From: an uncultured Kordiimonas sp.
GTDB lineage: Bacteria > Pseudomonadota > Alphaproteobacteria > Sphingomonadales > Kordiimonadaceae
Assembly (NCBI GenBank): GCA_947500295.1
Contig: CANMRM010000001.1
Coordinates: 1-64,000 of the forward strand
DNA length: 64,000 nt
Reading direction: 5' to 3'
The notes beneath the pieces are model-generated. The model was given only the letters and a program-made list of their open reading frames with translations, was not told where the DNA came from and made no database searches. Position numbers and translations under genes: made by a program. This document shows, piece after piece, positions 51,451 to 60,753 of the stretch (position 1 is the first letter of the stretch; each line of letters begins with the position of its first letter).

Positions 51451-52867
51451 GATCAATGGTGAGCGGGCTCAAGTAATGCGGCTCGGTCAGGCCGCGTTTG
51501 CGCATGGCGATACCGGTCAGGCATTCCCGCAATACCCTGTCTGCGTTCTGGGCCGTGGTGTAACCCGGATCAACCAGCGGGTTCACTTCCACAAGTTCAA
51601 ACCCGACAATGTTTTTTTCGGCACAAAGCCGCCGCACGATCGGGAACACTTCCCGGGTTGTCAGGCCGCCAGGCTCAGGGGTGCCGGTGCCGGGCGCATA
51701 GGCCGGATCAAGCACATCAATGTCGAATGAAATAAAGATATATTCGGGGCCGTCCAGCACTTCGTCCATCACACGTTTCATCACCTGATCCCAGCCGTCC
51801 TTTTCAATCTCCGCCATAGTATGATAGCGAAGACCGTGCTCGCGCATCCATTCAAAGCCTGATTTGCCAGGCCAGTAGCCGCGCAAGCCCACCTGAATAA
51901 AGTTTGGACCGGGCACCAGTTCTTCGGCAAACAGCCGGTGCACGGGTTGACCGTGAGAAAGCAAGTGGCTCTGGCCACGTCCGGCATCATAATGTGCATC
52001 AAAATGCACCACACCCACATTGCCGGCACCAAACACGTCAACAACGCCCGCGACATCCGGGTACATCAGGGAATGGTCCCCGCCGACAATCATCGGGATT
52101 GCGCCCGCGGTTGCCACCTCCCGCACCATCTTGCGGATATGCCGGATACTGCGCTCAAGGCTCAGGCCATCAACAGCGATATCCCCATAATCAACGATCG
52201 TCAGTTCGTTATTGGGTGAAATCATCGTGTGCATATGCGGTGGCTGCACCGGGCTGTTGCCCTTATAGACATTGCCTGTCCTGACGGCGCGCGGACCATA
52301 GCCCGCTCCGCGGTAGCCTGTGCCAGTATCAAGCGGCACACCCATAATGGCCACTTCGACTTCACCTGCAACCAGGTCCTCTGGCGTTATGGCCACCGGC
52401 ATGTTCAGAAATGTCGGAATACCAAGCTTGGGGCCGGACCCGAAATAGCGATTGATGTTGATGGGGCCGGGCTCACGCGGCGTATCAAACTCAGCCGGAC
52501 GCGGCAGACGCCATCTGTTAAACCCGCCGGTCTCGGTGTTGAGGGGAATGGAAGCCATATCTGTTTCGGGGTTGAATTTCGACAGGTCCCGAACCCGGAT
52601 CATGGCCCGCACATAAGCAGCGATTGCCTCCGGTGTTTTGTTTTCCAGTCGCTTGAACAGAATGTCATGCCGCTCGGCATAGCCAAGCGCTTCTTCCCCC
52701 AAGAGGAAGGTCAGTTCATCTTCCGTCAGCTGTTCAAGTTTGGCGGACAGAGCTTCAGGGACTTCAGCAGGTTCAAACTCTTCTTTTGCGTCATCCTGTG
52801 CGAGCACAGCAGGCAAGCCAGCAAACAGTATGGCGGCCATCAGACCGAAACGCGTGAAACTCTTCAT
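51437..52867 (-). CDS. Exported ureohydrolase (arginase/agmatinase superfamily) with N-terminal extension
   Basis: 476 residues from ATG 52867 (AGAGGAAG site). The signal peptide (LMAAILFAGLPAVLAQ) is unusual for this normally cytoplasmic family. A ~130-residue extension follows, then the ureohydrolase domain: GGDHSLMYPDV, VVHFDAHYDAG, HFDAH-type metal ligands, and FISFDIDVLDPAYAPGTGTPEPGGLT. These are the binuclear Mn2+ or Ni2+ ligands of arginase, agmatinase, guanidinobutyrase and guanidine hydrolase. The substrate is a guanidino compound; agmatine, guanidinobutyrate or guanidine cannot be distinguished here. Followed by an overlapping lipoprotein gene, which suggests periplasmic, envelope-bound action. 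Confidence 0.85.
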   Translation of the reverse strand: MKSFTRFGLMAAILFAGLPAVLAQDDAKEEFEPAEVPEALSAKLEQLTEDELTFLLGEEALGYAERHDILFKRLENKTPEAIAAYVRAMIRVRDLSKFNPETDMASIPLNTETGGFNRWRLPRPAEFDTPREPGPININRYFGSGPKLGIPTFLNMPVAITPEDLVAGEVEVAIMGVPLDTGTGYRGAGYGPRAVRTGNVYKGNSPVQPPHMHTMISPNNELTIVDYGDIAVDGLSLERSIRHIRKMVREVATAGAIPMIVGGDHSLMYPDVAGVVDVFGAGNVGVVHFDAHYDAGRGQSHLLSHGQPVHRLFAEELVPGPNFIQVGLRGYWPGKSGFEWMREHGLRYHTMAEIEKDGWDQVMKRVMDEVLDGPEYIFISFDIDVLDPAYAPGTGTPEPGGLTTREVFPIVRRLCAEKNIVGFELVEVNPLVDPGYTTAQNADRVLRECLTGIAMRKRGLTEPHYLSPLTIDHGHD

Positions 52868-53029
52868 AAAACTTCCTCTCGACCCCAAAATCTTCTCGAA
52901 AACCGACCTTAACAGGCTGGAGAAAAAAGCGCAAAGGGACCAACACGTGCTGTCACGGGTCGGCGGTGCGTGGTCATAAAGCCGCGAATTTCCTATGATT
53001 TTCACCACCACGACAGCAAGGAAACCACA

Positions 53030-53632
53030 ATGAAAAACATAGCAAAACGAACCTCAACTTTCACCTCTGCGTTGACAATGCTGGCCTGTTCTACTCTGGC
53101 TTCAGCCCAAACTGAAAACCACGCCAGCCTGCACGCCTACGGCATGCCAGACACCAGTGTTGAAGCCTTTTCCGACTATGCCTTCAAACGCGGCGAATGG
53201 CAGGCGACCATGACCTCAATTGACGCCGACGGCACACGCCGGCAACTTCAGTCCAAGGCCCTTATCACAACCTTCTACCATTCTGACGGACGCACGGTGC
53301 AAACCTGCTTCAATGCGCCAAACTTCCACTCAACGGATGTGCGGGCCTTTGATGAAACAACCGGCTTGTGGCGGGCTCAGTTTCTAAATGCACGTGCACA
53401 GCGGTGGAATGACATCACCAGCAGGAAAAACGACGGCGTTCTGGAAACGCTGGTCCCCGGCGGCTATGCCGGGACGGAAGCCTTTGACGTCAAAACAGTG
53501 GTTTCGGTCATTAATCCCGACCAGTTTGTCAGTAAGGTATTCCGCCGCCAGCATGGCAGCGAAAACTGGGTGCAGACGTTTGAACTGACCTATGACCGGA
53601 TAGAGAACACCCCGACAGGCCCCAGATGCTGA
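53030..53632 (+). CDS. Exported hypothetical protein (DUF1579-like)
   Basis: 200 residues from ATG 53030. Signal peptide TLACSTLASAQ. The remaining beta-rich sequence has SDYAFKRGEWQATMTSIDADG, FYHSDGRTVQTCFNAPNFHSTDVRAFDETTGLWRAQFLNARAQRWN and a final FRRQHGSENWVQTFELTYDR. The pattern, 'GxWxxxWxxID.DG' strands plus 'W...FLnar', resembles DUF1579-type lipocalin-like periplasmic proteins. It is divergent to the ureohydrolase gene. No enzymatic motif seen. Confidence 0.55.
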   Translation: MKNIAKRTSTFTSALTMLACSTLASAQTENHASLHAYGMPDTSVEAFSDYAFKRGEWQATMTSIDADGTRRQLQSKALITTFYHSDGRTVQTCFNAPNFHSTDVRAFDETTGLWRAQFLNARAQRWNDITSRKNDGVLETLVPGGYAGTEAFDVKTVVSVINPDQFVSKVFRRQHGSENWVQTFELTYDRIENTPTGPRC

Positions 53633-53635
53633 CGC

Positions 53636-54085
53636 CTATAGCTCCAGCCACATTTCAACCAGGTCGATGCCTGCTACAATGCCGTCCTTTTCGCGGCTGG
53701 TTTCCTTAAAACCATAGGGCAGGAAGAAGCTGGCCGTCTGCGGGCTGGTCGTCACACGAACCCGGTCCGCGTCGCCTCGCTCACGCACAGCATCTATACG
53801 GGCCTGAAACAGCCTTTTGCCAAGGCCCCTGCCCTTATAGTCCGGATGGACCATGCCCCAGCTCGTGTGGGCCACACGGGTTTCCGGCAAGGGTATATAG
53901 CCGCCGCATCCAACAATATTACCTGCGTCTTCAAGCACCAGATAGGTCCCCGGAGGCTCCTGAAGAAACTCCCCGAAAGTTGCCCGTTCCTCTGGCGCAA
54001 AATACTCAGGTGTATTGGCGTCCAGCACCGCGAGGCAGCCTTCGCGGTCTTTACTTTCATAGTGTCTGAGCACGATCTCGGGCAT
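53636..54085 (-). CDS. GNAT-family N-acetyltransferase
   Basis: 149 residues. GNAT fold: IVLRHYESKDREGCLAVLDANTPEYF, YLVLEDAGNIVGCGGYI, WGMVHPDYKGRGLGKRLFQARIDAV (acetyl-CoA pyrophosphate loop R/Q-x-x-G-x-G/A as KGRGLGKR), and VTTSPQTASFFLPYGFKETSRE. The acceptor amine is not known. Starts 3 nt after the rlmN stop, likely co-transcribed with it. Confidence 0.93.
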   Translation of the reverse strand: MPEIVLRHYESKDREGCLAVLDANTPEYFAPEERATFGEFLQEPPGTYLVLEDAGNIVGCGGYIPLPETRVAHTSWGMVHPDYKGRGLGKRLFQARIDAVRERGDADRVRVTTSPQTASFFLPYGFKETSREKDGIVAGIDLVEMWLEL

Positions 54086-54088
54086 GGC

Positions 54089-55318
54089 TCAGGTCAGGCC
54101 GGTTGACGAATGATGCACGGTTTCGCTGGTTGCAGCGGCAGCCACAGCCGCCTCTGCCTCGCGCGCGAGCTCGGCCTTGGACTTCTTCTCGGATGCAGAC
54201 TTCAGCTGCCCGCAGGCGGCCATGATGTCGCGCCCGCGCGGGGTGCGGATAGGCGCCGAAATGCCGCCCTCATAAACAATGTCGGAAAAGCGCTGGATCT
54301 GGTCCCAGTCACTGCATTCATAGTCCGTGCCCGGCCAGGGGTTGAACGGGATGAGGTTCACTTTGGCGGGCAGTTTGTACTTGCGGATAAGCTTTACGAG
54401 CTCGCGTGCGTCCTTGTCGCTATCGTTCACGCCCTTCAGCATCGCATATTCAAACGTGATGCGCCGCGCATTGTGCGCGCCCGGATAGTTGGCGCAAGCT
54501 GTAAGAACCTGCTCCAGATTGTATTTTTTGTTGATGGGCATGATGTCGGTGCGCACGTCGTCCCGGACCGCGTGCAGCGAAACCGCGAGGTTGACGCCAA
54601 TTTCTTTGCCGCACCGTTCCATGTGCGGGACAACGCCCGAGGTCGAGAGCGTGATGCGGCGCCGGGAAAGCTGGATGCCCTCCTCGTCCATCACGATCTC
54701 CAGCGCTTTTTTGACATTGTCGAAATTGTAGAGCGGCTCGCCCATGCCCATCATCACAATGTTGGTCACGCGCCGCCCTTCGGTCGGGTTTTCCCACTCA
54801 CTCAGGTCATCGCGGGCGATCATCAGCTGGGCGACAATCTCGGCAGCCGTCAGATTACGCACGAGCTTCATGGTGCCGGTATGGCAAAACTTGCAGTTCA
54901 GCGTACAGCCAACCTGCGAGGAAATGCACAGTGTGCCCCGATCTTCTTCAGGGATGTAAACCGTCTCAGCTTCATTACCGTCCGCGAAGCGGATCAGATA
55001 CTTGCGTGTGCCGTCGTTTGAATATTGCGCTTCGACGATCTCAGGCCGCTTGATGATGAAGTGATCGGCGAGCCGGGCGCGCACATCCTTCGAGACATTC
55101 AGCATGTCATCAAAGCTGGTGACGCCGCGGTGATACACCCAGTGCCAAACCTGGGCAGAGCGCATCTTGACCTGCTTCTCGGGCACACCGATCGACGCGA
55201 TAGCCTGCTTGAGCTCGGTGCGGTCCAGTCCAAGGATGTTTTGTTTATCACCATCAGGGTTGTCACGAGGAGAGACAACCACCGGGTTGCCGGATGGGGT
55301 AACCTGCATTTTCTTCAC
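54089..55318 (-). CDS. rlmN: Dual-specificity 23S rRNA A2503 / tRNA A37 methyltransferase
   Basis: Radical-SAM methyltransferase of 409 residues (longer than the E. coli protein because of a C-terminal Ala/Lys/Glu-rich tail). The [4Fe-4S] cluster motif C-x3-C-x2-C is [11 protein letters not shown]-binding [37 protein letters not shown] and [12 protein letters not shown] follow, and the C-terminal methylated Cys is in AACGQL. It makes m2A in the ribosomal peptidyl-transferase centre. A GNAT gene follows 3 nt downstream. Confidence 0.97.
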   Translation of the reverse strand: MKKMQVTPSGNPVVVSPRDNPDGDKQNILGLDRTELKQAIASIGVPEKQVKMRSAQVWHWVYHRGVTSFDDMLNVSKDVRARLADHFIIKRPEIVEAQYSNDGTRKYLIRFADGNEAETVYIPEEDRGTLCISSQVGCTLNCKFCHTGTMKLVRNLTAAEIVAQLMIARDDLSEWENPTEGRRVTNIVMMGMGEPLYNFDNVKKALEIVMDEEGIQLSRRRITLSTSGVVPHMERCGKEIGVNLAVSLHAVRDDVRTDIMPINKKYNLEQVLTACANYPGAHNARRITFEYAMLKGVNDSDKDARELVKLIRKYKLPAKVNLIPFNPWPGTDYECSDWDQIQRFSDIVYEGGISAPIRTPRGRDIMAACGQLKSASEKKSKAELAREAEAAVAAAATSETVHHSSTGLT

Positions 55319-55445
55319 CTTGCCTTTTGCGTGAGGCTAGCTCGCGCGCCAGGTCCTATTGGCCCCTTCGCGTTCCACGAAGACGGGCGGTTAAACTGGA
55401 GCGGCTTATACGCCTCGCCAATCAGATTGTAAAGGAGGCTTGAGC

Positions 55446-55973
55446 CTACCGGCAAGCGGTCGTGATGGCATTGTAGGCGGCCGTGAAACCGGACAAGGAG
55501 TATGTGTCCGTGGTATTGGTGCCACGCTGGCTGGTGGCATTCACAACTAGCCGGTTGCCGCGCCGCATGGCCGCCACCGTTTTGGCGTCATCCGCCGGGT
55601 CGTAGGCCCAGGCACCCGATCCTTCGGTGAAAAACTCAAACCGGCTGCGGCCGTCAACACGCAATACAGCGTCCTGACCTTGCCGGATCGGATATCCGAC
55701 CACCACATTCACTTCACCCGTGACACCGTATTCAGGTCGGTGAGAAACCATAATGTATATATCCCCGCGACGTGCGCCTGCCCGGCTTGCCTGGCTCGAT
55801 TTCGGGCTTGAAATCATATGGCAGGTTTTCTGCCCGTTCGGGTATGTATAAACAAACGCATCCCAGTCCCTGTAGGCACCAAGATGCCGCCGCTTTTCAC
55901 TTTGCGCGTCGGCACTGCCACCGCCCAGAAGTGTCGCTGTCAAAAATATTGCAGATAACAAAGCCGCTTTCAT
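55446..55973 (-). CDS. IalB-family (invasion-associated locus B) protein
   Basis: 175 residues from ATG 55973 (AGGTGGGA site). Signal peptide AALLSAIFLTATLLGGGSADAQ. YRDWDAFVYTYPNGQKTCHMIS, the IalB-like Trp/Cys start, then RGDIYIMVSHRPE, SRFEFFTEGSGAWAYDPADDAKTVAAMRRG and a C-terminal FTAAYNAITTACR with the second Cys. The family is small, periplasmic and common in alphaproteobacteria; despite its name it does not imply virulence. Upstream is a TrmH-type methyltransferase in the same direction. Confidence 0.85.
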   Translation of the reverse strand: MKAALLSAIFLTATLLGGGSADAQSEKRRHLGAYRDWDAFVYTYPNGQKTCHMISSPKSSQASRAGARRGDIYIMVSHRPEYGVTGEVNVVVGYPIRQGQDAVLRVDGRSRFEFFTEGSGAWAYDPADDAKTVAAMRRGNRLVVNATSQRGTNTTDTYSLSGFTAAYNAITTACR

Positions 55974-56048
55974 TGCCGGTCCCACCTTATCAGTCGTGCG
56001 TGTGCACATTTAATCGTCATTGCCGCCCGCGGGCAAGCATCAGCTTGG

Positions 56049-56606
56049 TCACACCTTCGTTTTTTTGGCCCGGCGGTTCCTGACACCCCCATGTATATGG
56101 GGTGGCTTTGGCTCTGGCGCTTTGCCCGTCATCAGGGGCCGCTCCGGATATCCGCCCAGCACCCGGTGCCGGTCGTACATCACAATCGCGCCCGCAGTTG
56201 CGACGTTAAGGCTGAACTTTGTCGGGATTTTGATCAGACTGTCACAGCGCGCGAGCATGTCAGCGCTCAGGCTCGACCGCTCTCCACCCAGCACATAGAC
56301 GGCCTGCATCGGGTGTTTGAAACTCGGCAAATCGACTGCATCATCCGATATCTCGATGCCCACCAGCTGACAACCCTGTGGTACATCAACATCGGCTGCG
56401 GTTTCATAGTTGAAAAACGGAATATTCTGGTGACTTTTGCTCGTGTCCGTGAAGTCTTTGGTTACCAGCTCACCTGAATGCGCAATAACTTTAGGGTTCA
56501 CGGCAAAAACAAAACTGGCGCCAAATGCATGGGCGGTACGAATGAGATTGCCAACATTGCCGGCCTTTGATGCCTGATCGATCCCGATCCCGAAGTAACC
56601 ACGCAT
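56049..56606 (-). CDS. TrmH/SpoU-family RNA methyltransferase
   Basis: 185 residues from ATG 56606 (GGGAT site; a GTG at 56630 is less likely). SPOUT-fold hallmarks: IDQASKAGNVGNLIRTAHAFGASFVFA (motif 1), YVLGGERSSLS (motif 2) and IKIPTKFSLNVATAGAIVMYDR (motif 3, knot and SAM loop). Most similar to the class of proteins with ribose 2'-O methylation of tRNA or rRNA; the target is not known. The basic tail (RNRRAKKTKV) could bind RNA. Confidence 0.92.
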   Translation of the reverse strand: MRGYFGIGIDQASKAGNVGNLIRTAHAFGASFVFAVNPKVIAHSGELVTKDFTDTSKSHQNIPFFNYETAADVDVPQGCQLVGIEISDDAVDLPSFKHPMQAVYVLGGERSSLSADMLARCDSLIKIPTKFSLNVATAGAIVMYDRHRVLGGYPERPLMTGKAPEPKPPHIHGGVRNRRAKKTKV

Positions 56607-56771
56607 AGAGTTATCCCAAAAGCTCGTCACCGGAACTCATGCGACCCGACGGGGCCGTGTACCGGTTAGCGTGCTTTTCTGACGCCTGCGCGGGTAAAAA
56701 TCAATAGGCCAGCAGGCAGGCAGGGGCAAACCTCTCTCTGTTTGCCCCGGTCATCCAGTGCAGAAAATCGA

Positions 56772-58403
56772 TTATGCGGTAAGGCTTTCGGCGTTGATGC
56801 CTCTGGACCTGAGCGCTTTCTTCAGCGGCGTCATCTGGGCGCTATAGTGCTGCCAGCGGCCTTTTGAGCTGCGATACAGGGCTTTCCGGACCTGGTGGGC
56901 GCTGTAGGTGTGCACAGCGCGTTTCTGTTTATTGAACTCCAGACAGTCCGCATGCCAGTCCATCCCAATATGGCCCATGGTCTGGCGCAAAATCTGCTCC
57001 ATGTCGTCAACCATGGATTCGTAGGCCACGGGCAATATGGAAAAACCACGCTTCTGCCAAAAGCCCATAATCCGCTCTTCAAGATATATGAAGTCACCTA
57101 TGGATTGCAGGTCAGTTGCGTAGATGTTGGCGCGGTGCAGGGGCGAGAAATATATCGACAGCCCCACATCCATGATGTTGCGGTGGCTATGAAGGATCGA
57201 AGCATGCGGGAACAATTTTGCCAGAAAGCCGAGGTGTCGGCTGTTGCCCAGCATTTTGTCCACGACAAACTTCAACGGCTGACTTTTTCCTGCGGAACCA
57301 GCCACCCGTGCCGCCTCGCGCTTTGCCTGCTCAAAAAAACGGGAACGCCATTCCGGCATTTTGGCTTGCGCTTGCTGGATACTACCCTGCCGCAACAGGT
57401 CTTCAGCCTCTTTTGCCAGCGTGGGGATTATGTCGTTTTCGCCCAGACTAACCGCTGAAGGGTGCGCCGCCAGGGCCTGGTCCAGCAACGTGCTGCCTGT
57501 CCGGGGCAAACCAACGATAAACATCGGCTTAAGGTCTGTTGGCCGGCTGTCGGGCGACAGTTTGTCGAAGAGCGTGCAACGTTCCTCGAATTGCCGGAAT
57601 TCCTGCTCACCGTCAAAAGTATTTCCCGCCATCTGAGGAATAGATTTCATTTGATCATTGGCTCGTACAATCGCATCGAAGGCGCGCTCGTAGGACCCGC
57701 GCGCATCATAGATGCGGCCTATGTCAAACAGCATGCCGGCGCTGTTTGCCGGACCGGTCGCCCCCTCAAGGGCGCGGTGCTCAAAGCGTTCCAGAAGCCG
57801 GTCATCAACCTTCCCGGGCGAAACGCGCGACAAAACATTGAAAGCGACAGAGTTAAGCGGATCCAGCAACAGAAGTTTTCTGGCAGCAGCTTCTGCAGCG
57901 CCCATTTCCCCATCGGCAAGCAGATAGCGACACAGAAGACTATTCAATCCGGCGTGCTCCGGCGCGGCCTTCAATCCGCGGTTCAGGGTCGGGCGGCCGC
58001 GCACCGTGTCCTGCTGGTGCAGGCAACAGGCGGCAAAAAGAGCGTTAAGCTCAGGGTCATTTGGAAAACTCTCCAACAGCGGCACCACAAAGCCCTCTGC
58101 CGTGCGATACTGCATGTGAGCCACAGCCTCTTCTGCCCAGAAAAACAGAGACACAGCCTTTGTCTTGGCATTCAGTCTTGCGTGGTATGAAAGCGCAGCC
58201 TCCGCAGGCTTTTGATGCCGCCCCAGAACTGCTGCAGCGCCGTAAAGCAAATAGTCGGCAAGCGTTGCAAAAGGGTCATTCCCCCGAGCGAAGTATTCGA
58301 CAACTGCGCCAAAATCTGCCGCCTCCAGCTGATAATAGAAAGGATGGTGCCTTACGCCAACCTCATGGAGAATGGTGTGCCAGTCATACGGCTGGTTTTG
58401 CAT
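56772..58403 (-). CDS. TPR-sulfotransferase fusion protein
   Basis: 543 residues from ATG 58403 (GGGGGCAG site). The N-terminal ~265 residues form tetratricopeptide-like helical repeats (ADYLLYGAAAVLGRHQKPAEAALSYHARLN, ELNALFAACCLHQ, IGRIYDARGSYERAFDAIVRAN). The C-terminal part is a PAPS-dependent sulfotransferase: the 5'-phosphosulphate loop FIVGLPRTGSTLLDQAL, and HSHRNIMDVGLSIYFSPL with the 3'-phosphate-binding Arg/Ser region. Acceptor unknown (glycan or small molecule). No PAPS synthesis genes are in the window. Monocistronic. Confidence 0.9.
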   Translation of the reverse strand: MQNQPYDWHTILHEVGVRHHPFYYQLEAADFGAVVEYFARGNDPFATLADYLLYGAAAVLGRHQKPAEAALSYHARLNAKTKAVSLFFWAEEAVAHMQYRTAEGFVVPLLESFPNDPELNALFAACCLHQQDTVRGRPTLNRGLKAAPEHAGLNSLLCRYLLADGEMGAAEAAARKLLLLDPLNSVAFNVLSRVSPGKVDDRLLERFEHRALEGATGPANSAGMLFDIGRIYDARGSYERAFDAIVRANDQMKSIPQMAGNTFDGEQEFRQFEERCTLFDKLSPDSRPTDLKPMFIVGLPRTGSTLLDQALAAHPSAVSLGENDIIPTLAKEAEDLLRQGSIQQAQAKMPEWRSRFFEQAKREAARVAGSAGKSQPLKFVVDKMLGNSRHLGFLAKLFPHASILHSHRNIMDVGLSIYFSPLHRANIYATDLQSIGDFIYLEERIMGFWQKRGFSILPVAYESMVDDMEQILRQTMGHIGMDWHADCLEFNKQKRAVHTYSAHQVRKALYRSSKGRWQHYSAQMTPLKKALRSRGINAESLTA

Positions 58404-58718
58404 AGGTCTGCCCCCGCTGACGGCGAGCGCGTGACCATGGGCCCACATGGGCGCCCGGGTCGGAACAAGGCCACGATCATTAGATTGTCATCAGCCCCAT
58501 GGTTGCTCTGGCAACTTCTGTGGAGGGGGGCTTGAAGGCGTGACCATGGAATTTACGGCGCATCACCGAAACTGTCGATGACGCAAGAGTACGCCGCACG
58601 AGTCGCAAATTTCCACCAAACCTTAGATTAATCTATTGATATATATACATTTATGACTCTTCGTTTAGAGCCAAAGTTATAGTCCGGACCTGAATCGCAG
58701 TGGTTGCAAGCAGGCTAG
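58404..58718. other. Intergenic, no gene recognised
   Basis: Between the sulfotransferase start and the MFS gene end. No conserved protein, RNA fold or clear repeat was seen. The segment 58630-58660 is A+T rich (TTGATATATATAC) and could be promoter-related for the leftward sulfotransferase gene, but is far from it. Confidence 0.4.
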
Positions 58719-60011
58719 TCAGGCCCCTGTGTCTATTACCTCCGGCACCCGCTTGCTGTCAGGGTGCAGGGCCATCACAAGGCAGCTGAGAACAATGATG
58801 GAGGATGCTATGATGAGCGACATCTCGAGATTCCATTCGAATGCCACGCCCATTATAACGCTGGCAATGGGAATAAGGCCAACTGACATGAACATGAAAA
58901 TGCTCATCACCCGGCCCATTTGTGCCTCCGGTGTCGACTGTTGGACAAAAGTCGTGAAATGTACCCAGATATAACTGTCCATACAGCCAAAAATCAGGAA
59001 AAGGGTCATGGCAAACCAATAGGGCTCATACAGGACGATCAGTCCGATTGAAGCACCCGAGCCGATGAAGATGAAGAACATCGTTCGCACCAGATTTTCA
59101 CGAGAAGGCCAATTGACCGAGCCCGCCGTTACCGCGCCGGCAAGGGCGCCCACACCGTAGGCCGCTATTATGAGGCCGTAGACATACGCTGGTTCCAGAA
59201 ACCGCTCCTTGGCTAGCGCTGGCAGCCCGACAAAGATTGGCGTCTGGAAGAAAAACTCCAGCACCGCAACACCCATAAAGCCGAGCCGGATTGCAGGCAC
59301 AGACCAAACCCATTTCACTGCTTCACGAACTTCCTGAAACATGGATGACACTTTCTCTTCAGCCTCATCTTTCAGGGACCGTGTGCGAACAAAAAGAAGT
59401 GTCAGAAAGGAAAAGGCAAAGGTGAAACCATCGAGAAAAAACGCCCGGGCAAACCCTGCCCTATTGCTTTCATAGGTGGCGGCATTCAGGCCGGTATCAT
59501 GCCCCATCGTGTTGACCTCGCCGGCAATGACAAAGCCGGCAATCGCTGGCCCGAGGATTACACCAACCCACACCGACCCCTGCATAATAGCGTTACCGGC
59601 CTTCAGGTCTTCCTTTGCCACAACAGACGGCACCACAGACGTGGCGGCAGGGTAGAAGAATGCATCCGCAAGCCCAAAAGCGACGGCTATCACGAAGATT
59701 ATCGTCAGGGATGCCTGATCGATATAGATCAGATAGGCGAGCAAAAAGACCAGAGCACAGCGAAGCAGGTTGGTGACAAGCATGACATTTCGCGGGCTAG
59801 TCCGGTCAACAATAGCACCCCCGACAAGCATCAACACAGCGCGTGGCAATCCCTGAGCAGCAAAAACAAAGGCGGTGAGGGCGGGGCTGCCTGTTAATTG
59901 CAAAACCAAAAAAGGGAAGGCAATCAGGCTGATATGGTCACCAATCACTGAGACAAACTCACCGAGCCACAGGGTAAAAAAGTTGCGATCTCTGAATAGC
60001 TTCAGCATTTG
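58719..60011 (-). CDS. MFS transporter (EntS-like exporter)
   Basis: 430 residues from ATG 60011. Twelve hydrophobic helices; motif-A-like region VGGAIVDRTSPRNVML between helices 2 and 3, and similar ALAGAVTAGSV later. FFTLWLGEFVSVIGDHISLIAFPFLVLQLTG and ASVIMGVAFEWNLEMSLI match the MFS_3/EntS (enterobactin exporter) family. The start has GAGGCAAGG. Divergent from yciB, 100 nt away. Substrate unknown; drug or siderophore export is usual for the family. Confidence 0.92.
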   Translation of the reverse strand, partial: QMLKLFRDRNFFTLWLGEFVSVIGDHISLIAFPFLVLQLTGSPALTAFVFAAQGLPRAVLMLVGGAIVDRTSPRNVMLVTNLLRCALVFLLAYLIYIDQASLTIIFVIAVAFGLADAFFYPAATSVVPSVVAKEDLKAGNAIMQGSVWVGVILGPAIAGFVIAGEVNTMGHDTGLNAATYESNRAGFARAFFLDGFTFAFSFLTLLFVRTRSLKDEAEEKVSSMFQEVREAVKWVWSVPAIRLGFMGVAVLEFFFQTPIFVGLPALAKERFLEPAYVYGLIIAAYGVGALAGAVTAGSVNWPSRENLVRTMFFIFIGSGASIGLIVLYEPYWFAMTLFLIFGCMDSYIWVHFTTFVQQSTPEAQMGRVMSIFMFMSVGLIPIASVIMGVAFEWNLEMSLIIASSIIVLSCLVMALHPDSKRVPEVIDTGA

Positions 60012-60114
60012 GCCTTGCCTCAACGTCAAAAAGGGCACACATCTAACGAAAGCGGGATCAACGCCTCAAGCGTGGATTGCGAATTGAGATACCCGAGAGG
60101 CCAAGAGAGTTTGA

Positions 60115-60744
60115 ATGACTGATAAAAAAGCAACAGATGCTGCAGTTGGGCAACAGTCGAGCGAATCGACCATGGAGTCGACGGTTGAGTCGGGCACACC
60201 AAAACCGGCAGCCTGGATCAAACCCACCATCGAGTTTGGCTCCCTGATCAGTTTTTTTGTCGCCTTCCAGATCGGCGGTATATATGCCGCCACCGGCACC
60301 TTCATGGTGGCTCATCCCCTGTCGATGCTGGCCGCAAAAAAATGGCTGGGTCATATTGCCAAGGTGCAGTGGTTCACGCTGGTTGTTGTAATTGTCATGG
60401 GGGGACTGACCCTGTGGCTGCAGGACGAAACCTTTGTGAAGATGAAGCTGACTGTCATCAACGGCGCCTTTGCTTCCGTTCTGCTTTTTGGGCTGCTGAC
60501 CGGTCGTCTGTTCATCAAGCACCTGATGGAATCAGCGCTTGAGATGCCTGACGCGGGTTGGCGCATGATGACCCGCAATTTCATTGGGTTTCTGGTTACC
60601 ATGGCGGTGGTGAACGAGTTGATCTGGCGCAACTTTTCAACCGAGCTGTGGGTGAATTTCAAAACATTCGGGTACATGGGCGCCATGCTTGTGTTCATGA
60701 TTGCGCAGGCACCGTTCCTCGCCAAATATCTGCCGGAGGAATAA
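60115..60744 (+). CDS. yciB: Intracellular septation protein A (YciB/IspZ family)
   Basis: 209-residue inner-membrane protein. After a variable, acidic 35-residue start come conserved helices: FGSLISFFVAFQIGGIYAATGTFMVA, WFTLVVVIVMGGLTLWLQD, KMKLTVINGAFASVLLFGLLTGRLFIKHLM, WRMMTRNFIGFLVTMAVVNELIWRNFSTELWVNFKTFGY and VFMIAQAPFLAKYL. The N-extension with Ser/Thr/Glu repeats is unusual. Role in envelope/cell division; not essential in E. coli. Confidence 0.92.
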   Translation: MTDKKATDAAVGQQSSESTMESTVESGTPKPAAWIKPTIEFGSLISFFVAFQIGGIYAATGTFMVAHPLSMLAAKKWLGHIAKVQWFTLVVVIVMGGLTLWLQDETFVKMKLTVINGAFASVLLFGLLTGRLFIKHLMESALEMPDAGWRMMTRNFIGFLVTMAVVNELIWRNFSTELWVNFKTFGYMGAMLVFMIAQAPFLAKYLPEE

Positions 60745-60753
60745 CCGGCTTTG

